A stretch of DNA of 7,627 bases from Ferroglobus sp964463865. Lineage in GTDB: Archaea > Halobacteriota > Archaeoglobi > Archaeoglobales > Archaeoglobaceae. Shown in pieces: positions 4,723 to 7,627 of the stretch. Each line of letters begins with the position of its first letter. The stretch's first letter is position 1. The stretch covers positions 1 to 7,627 of the forward strand of contig CAYXDX010000075.1 of NCBI GenBank assembly GCA_964463865.1. Reading direction: 5' to 3'. The position numbers and the translations under genes were made by a program. Below the pieces are notes generated by a model. It searched no databases, was not told the DNA's origin, and saw only the letters and a list, made by a program, of their open reading frames with translations.

Positions 4723-7424
4723 CTTGAAAGAGTTTCGAAGATTGCGCTCACGATTTCGTCTTTCTCCGGGAGTATCTGTCCAGCGCCCTGCGCGAGATCT
4801 TTTCTACCTCCTCCGCTGCCCTTTACGATTCTGCCAATCTCTCTCATCAAAACTCTCGCGTCGACTTTTTCCGATCCGCTGAACGTAACTATTTTCACGC
4901 CCTCCTTTCCGCTGAACAGCGCTCCTATGTAACCCATTTCTGCAAGTTTCTGGCCGAGTTTTGCGAGAGTCTTTATGTCCTCGTCTATCCTCTCCACGAC
5001 TATCTTGATTCCGTTGAACTCCTCGTAATTTTCAGCAAGCTTTTCAGCTTTCAACTTGGCTATCTCGTCTTTCAACCTCTCTATCTCTTTCTTCTGTTCT
5101 TTCCACTCTTCGAAGAATCTCTCCACGGTCTTTGGAAGGACTGCTGGCTCGACTCTCAAAATCGAACTCGCCTCTCGTAGCAAAGTTTCCTGTTTCGCTA
5201 TGTGCTCAAGCGCCGCCTCTCCAGCTGCGAACTCGAACCTGATGACGCCGTCCTGTATGGATTCGACTTTGAGTATCTTAAAGACTCCTATCTCGCCCGT
5301 CTTCTCGACGTGAGTTCCTCCGCATGCCTGAACGTCATCTCCGGCTTTTACGATTCTGATCTCTTTACCCGGCGGAACACCACCTTGATACAGCCTGAAA
5401 CCGAACTTCTTTTCTGCTTCGATTCTCTCCATGAACTCCCACGTAACGGGCTTGTTGGCCATTATCTCTCTGTTGACCTCCAGTTCGATCTCCCTCACTT
5501 CTTCGTCTGACAGCTTCTTGTAGTGAGTTACGTCGAGCCTTGCCTTGTCTCTTTCTTTCTTGGCTCCGGCTTGCCAGACGTGTTTTCCGAGTTTCTTTTG
5601 CAGAACGTTGAGTAGCAAGTGCGTGGCCGTGTGGTGCCTCATGTGTCTGAACCTCACGTCTTTGTCAATTACTCCCTTCACTTTTTCTCCGACTTTAAGC
5701 TCTCCTTCGACTTTGTGCACGACCACTCCGTCTTCTTCGAAAACGTCCACGACTCTGACCTTCTTCCCATCTGCTATGAGGTATCCGACGTCGTTGTCCT
5801 GACCTCCGCTTTCCGGGTAGAATGCGGTCTGGTCGAGTATGACGAGGTCACTTTCGACGCCTATGACCGTGCCTTCGAACTCGAGAACTTTTGAGTCGTA
5901 GAACAGCTTCTTTGTTTCCGGATACGACTTCTTGAGAACCTTCGGTTTCTCCTTCTTTTCGGCTTTTGAGTGTCTCGCCGCGAGCTCCTTGTAAAGGTCT
6001 TCTACCTCTTCGACCTCGGCACCCTCTTTTTTCGCTATCGACATCGCTATCTCTGGTGGAACTCCGTGCGAGTCGTAGAACTCTATCAGGTCGTCCTTCG
6101 TTATCTTCTTCTTTCTTTTGACAACTCTCTCGACCATCGACTTTCCTCTCTCGATCGTCTTGGAATACTTCTCCGTTTCGAGTTCCAGTATCTCCTGGAT
6201 TATCTCGAGGGGAACTTCAAACTCGAAAACCTTCAGGATTTTCCTGTGCAGCTCCACGAGGTCGAACAGCGTCAGGTTAAAACCTATCTCTTCAGCCAGT
6301 CTCAGACTTCTTCTTATCATCAACCTTGCTAAATATCCCGCTCCGGCGTTAGACGGAACGAGCCCGTCGCCGAGCATAAAGAGAATAGCTCTCGTGTGGT
6401 CTGCAAGAGCGTAAGCGCTCTCGAGGGGGGATATAATCCTGTCAAGCTCCTCAACCGACAGCCCGAATTTGTTCGCAATCTCCTCTCTCAACTTGAGCAG
6501 TTCTTTACCTCTTAAAGAACTCATAACTCCGGCGAGCTTCGAACTTTCCGCAATTATCCTCTTGACGTCTTCATCTTTTCTGTCGAATTCCACGTCACTG
6601 TTTTCGAGTATAAGGTCGACGACTTCTGGGAATATCGCGTCGTATACCGTCGGAGTCCCTTGGGACGCCCAGACGAATCTCTCGAGGCCGTAGCCGGTGT
6701 CGACTATGTAGTTGTCCATTTTCCTGTACCTTTCGCCTTTGATCTCTATATCTCCTTCTGGGTGCAGTTCGAGGTTCATGAAAACGAGCGTAGCGACTTC
6801 GAGTCCTCCGACTATGGCTTCGAGGCACGGACCAGCGTTACCGCCTCCAGCCCACGGCTCCTCCTTGTAAACTATCTCCTCGTTCCTCACTCCGAGCTCG
6901 TTTAAAAGCTCGGTGCAATAAGCTACGGTCTCGTTCTTCCAGTAGATTTCCTTGCCAGGGTAGTTAAAAGCGTGGTGGGCCATCATTTCGAAGAGGCTGA
7001 GGTGTCTACCGGTTCTGCCGATGCTGTCGAGGTCTTCCATCCTGATGCAGGGCTGAGATATGGTTAGCGGGTTCGCGGGGGGAGGAACGAGACCTGACGT
7101 TACGAAGGGTTGAAAATCTGCGATACTCGCGATGGTCAGGTATATGTCGTCTCTCCACCTCGCGACGACGGGATACCTTTCGACTCTTTCGTGTCCTCTT
7201 TTTTCGAAAAAGTTGAGGTAGTATTCCCTCATTTCGTCGAGACTCATCTTCTTTTTGAATACGGGATTACCTATAAACGTGTAGCTGCCGCACGGAGGGT
7301 CTCCGCAGACGTCTCTACTCTCGTCGGCGGTCCAGAAGAACTTTCCGCAAAGCGGACACTTTTTCCTCACGAAACCGTTCTCCTGTAAGAACGTTATGTC
7401 CAAGTATTCTTTTTCGAGGCTCAT
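4719..7424 (-). CDS. alaS: Alanyl-tRNA synthetase, archaeal type
   Basis: Class II synthetase that charges tRNA-Ala and clears mischarged Ser or Gly. Counted from the chosen start it has 901 residues, typical for archaea. An archaeal N-terminal zinc ribbon (C23, C26, C40, C45) precedes the catalytic domain, with motif 2 around ARWRDDIYLTIAS (88-100), WAGGGNAGPCLEAIVGGLE (191-209) and motif 3 DTGYGLERF (242-250). The tRNA-recognition helices follow (about 280-490). The editing domain has AFYPESGGQ (534-542) and zinc ligands H598, H602, C701 and H705. A coiled coil (about 765-797) and a C-Ala domain with the glycine-rich GSGGGRKDLAQGAG (869-882) end the protein. An in-frame ATG at 7457 would add 11 residues, but it overlaps the promoter; the family begins at MSLEKEY, and a TATA box 26 bases upstream suits a leaderless start there. 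Its stop overlaps cofE (ATGA). Confidence 0.96.
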   Translation of the reverse strand: MSLEKEYLDITFLQENGFVRKKCPLCGKFFWTADESRDVCGDPPCGSYTFIGNPVFKKKMSLDEMREYYLNFFEKRGHERVERYPVVARWRDDIYLTIASIADFQPFVTSGLVPPPANPLTISQPCIRMEDLDSIGRTGRHLSLFEMMAHHAFNYPGKEIYWKNETVAYCTELLNELGVRNEEIVYKEEPWAGGGNAGPCLEAIVGGLEVATLVFMNLELHPEGDIEIKGERYRKMDNYIVDTGYGLERFVWASQGTPTVYDAIFPEVVDLILENSDVEFDRKDEDVKRIIAESSKLAGVMSSLRGKELLKLREEIANKFGLSVEELDRIISPLESAYALADHTRAILFMLGDGLVPSNAGAGYLARLMIRRSLRLAEEIGFNLTLFDLVELHRKILKVFEFEVPLEIIQEILELETEKYSKTIERGKSMVERVVKRKKKITKDDLIEFYDSHGVPPEIAMSIAKKEGAEVEEVEDLYKELAARHSKAEKKEKPKVLKKSYPETKKLFYDSKVLEFEGTVIGVESDLVILDQTAFYPESGGQDNDVGYLIADGKKVRVVDVFEEDGVVVHKVEGELKVGEKVKGVIDKDVRFRHMRHHTATHLLLNVLQKKLGKHVWQAGAKKERDKARLDVTHYKKLSDEEVREIELEVNREIMANKPVTWEFMERIEAEKKFGFRLYQGGVPPGKEIRIVKAGDDVQACGGTHVEKTGEIGVFKILKVESIQDGVIRFEFAAGEAALEHIAKQETLLREASSILRVEPAVLPKTVERFFEEWKEQKKEIERLKDEIAKLKAEKLAENYEEFNGIKIVVERIDEDIKTLAKLGQKLAEMGYIGALFSGKEGVKIVTFSGSEKVDARVLMREIGRIVKGSGGGRKDLAQGAGQILPEKDEIVSAIFETLSR

Positions 7425-7442
7425 CGCATTTTCGAATGGGAG

Positions 7443-7462
7443 TAAAAAATATAACACTTTCG
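7443..7462 (-). promoter_or_regulatory. Promoter of the alaS operon, leaderless type
   Basis: On the minus strand, TTATATTTTTTA (7454-7443) is an archaeal TATA box, preceded by CGAAAG (7462-7457) in the BRE position. Its centre is about 26 bases before the alaS ATG at 7424, so transcription should begin at or beside the start codon. No Shine-Dalgarno lies between them. The promoter would drive all four genes of the minus operon. Confidence 0.6.
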
Positions 7463-7627
7463 TAACCAGGTGTGGCTGGCATCTTTGATAGCTCCTCTCT
7501 ACCGTGAATTTTTTCGAAGTCTACCAGCGCGCGAGCCAACCGTCTTTAGGGTGTAGTTTTCGCCGTGTCTGAAATACCCGCTGACAGACCTTGACGAACT
7601 TCACGTCGAAACAAGCAGCTTCTAATC
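7463..7627. other. Right-edge stretch with no recognisable gene
   Basis: Beyond the alaS promoter I find no convincing gene. The minus strand has an open frame from the edge to a TAG at 7523-7521 (about 34 codons), but its product is not recognisable and lacks the Glu/Lys-rich look of the neighbours. Short plus-strand frames end at 7571 and near 7625. No tRNA T-arm, C/D-box pair or repeat is visible. The open minus frame could be the tail of an upstream gene. Confidence 0.4.

Noticed and set aside
7424..7457. Eleven-residue N-terminal extension of AlaRS from an ATG at 7457
   Set aside because: It overlaps the TATA box, has no Shine-Dalgarno, and adds a hydrophobic stretch absent from archaeal AlaRS as I know the family, which begins at the MSLEKEY-type start.
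7315..7539. Minus-strand frame of 74 codons from a TTG upstream of alaS
   Set aside because: Most of it lies in another frame of the well-supported alaS gene, and an in-frame stop sits just before the TTG.
7503..7571. Plus-strand GTG-initiated 22-codon frame ending at TGA
   Set aside because: Too short, no upstream Shine-Dalgarno or promoter, and no recognisable motif.
7521..7627. Minus-strand open frame ending at TAG 7523-7521, possibly the tail of another gene
   Set aside because: Only about 34 codons are visible, the product matches nothing I recognise, and composition is unlike the neighbours, so it is noted but not called as a gene.

Overview
The window reads as a chromosomal segment of a hyperthermophilic euryarchaeon, most likely of the Archaeoglobales. 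The translation factor (aIF2-alpha), Nop10, the archaeal-type AlaRS and CofE (coenzyme F420 synthesis) are all archaeal. Proteins are rich in Glu, Lys and Val, arginine is mostly AGA/AGG, and the promoters carry archaeal TATA boxes. From memory, alaS and cofE are also adjacent in Archaeoglobus fulgidus; I could not check this. There are eight genes, in two convergent operons that together fill positions 278-7424 almost without a gap.

Left edge (1-277): no full gene. A minus-strand promoter (TATA box 36-43, Shine-Dalgarno 4-11) points out of the window, with a perfect 10-bp direct repeat on either side of its TATA box. Next come an AT-rich stretch, a short coding-like frame with no normal start, a small hairpin, and a plus-strand TATA box about 26 bases before the aIF2-alpha start codon, which suggests a leaderless mRNA.

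Plus operon (278-2187): aIF2-alpha, Nop10, a PAC2-family proteasome-assembly chaperone, and a 54-residue six-cysteine protein too short for most gene callers. Each gene overlaps the next by 4-8 bases. The set covers translation initiation, rRNA pseudouridylation and proteasome assembly, an informational cluster common in archaea, ending with an unknown probable metal-binding peptide.

Minus operon (7424 down to 2184): alaS, cofE, an ATP-grasp ligase and an AP-endonuclease/xylose-isomerase-type TIM-barrel protein. The first two junctions are 4-base ATGA overlaps. At the third, the same geometry appears as CTGA behind a strong Shine-Dalgarno, so the TIM-barrel gene may use a non-AUG start. The alaS promoter also looks leaderless. 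The ATP-grasp protein beside cofE is a candidate for an uncharacterised ligation step, possibly in cofactor synthesis.

The operons collide at 2184-2187, where the two stop codons physically overlap. The right edge (7425-7627) holds the alaS promoter and about 165 bases in which I recognise no gene. I see no mobile elements, CRISPR arrays, rRNA or tRNA genes. The most unusual points are the probable non-AUG start, the repeat-flanked promoter, the cysteine-rich small protein and the HbYX-like tail on the PAC2 protein.
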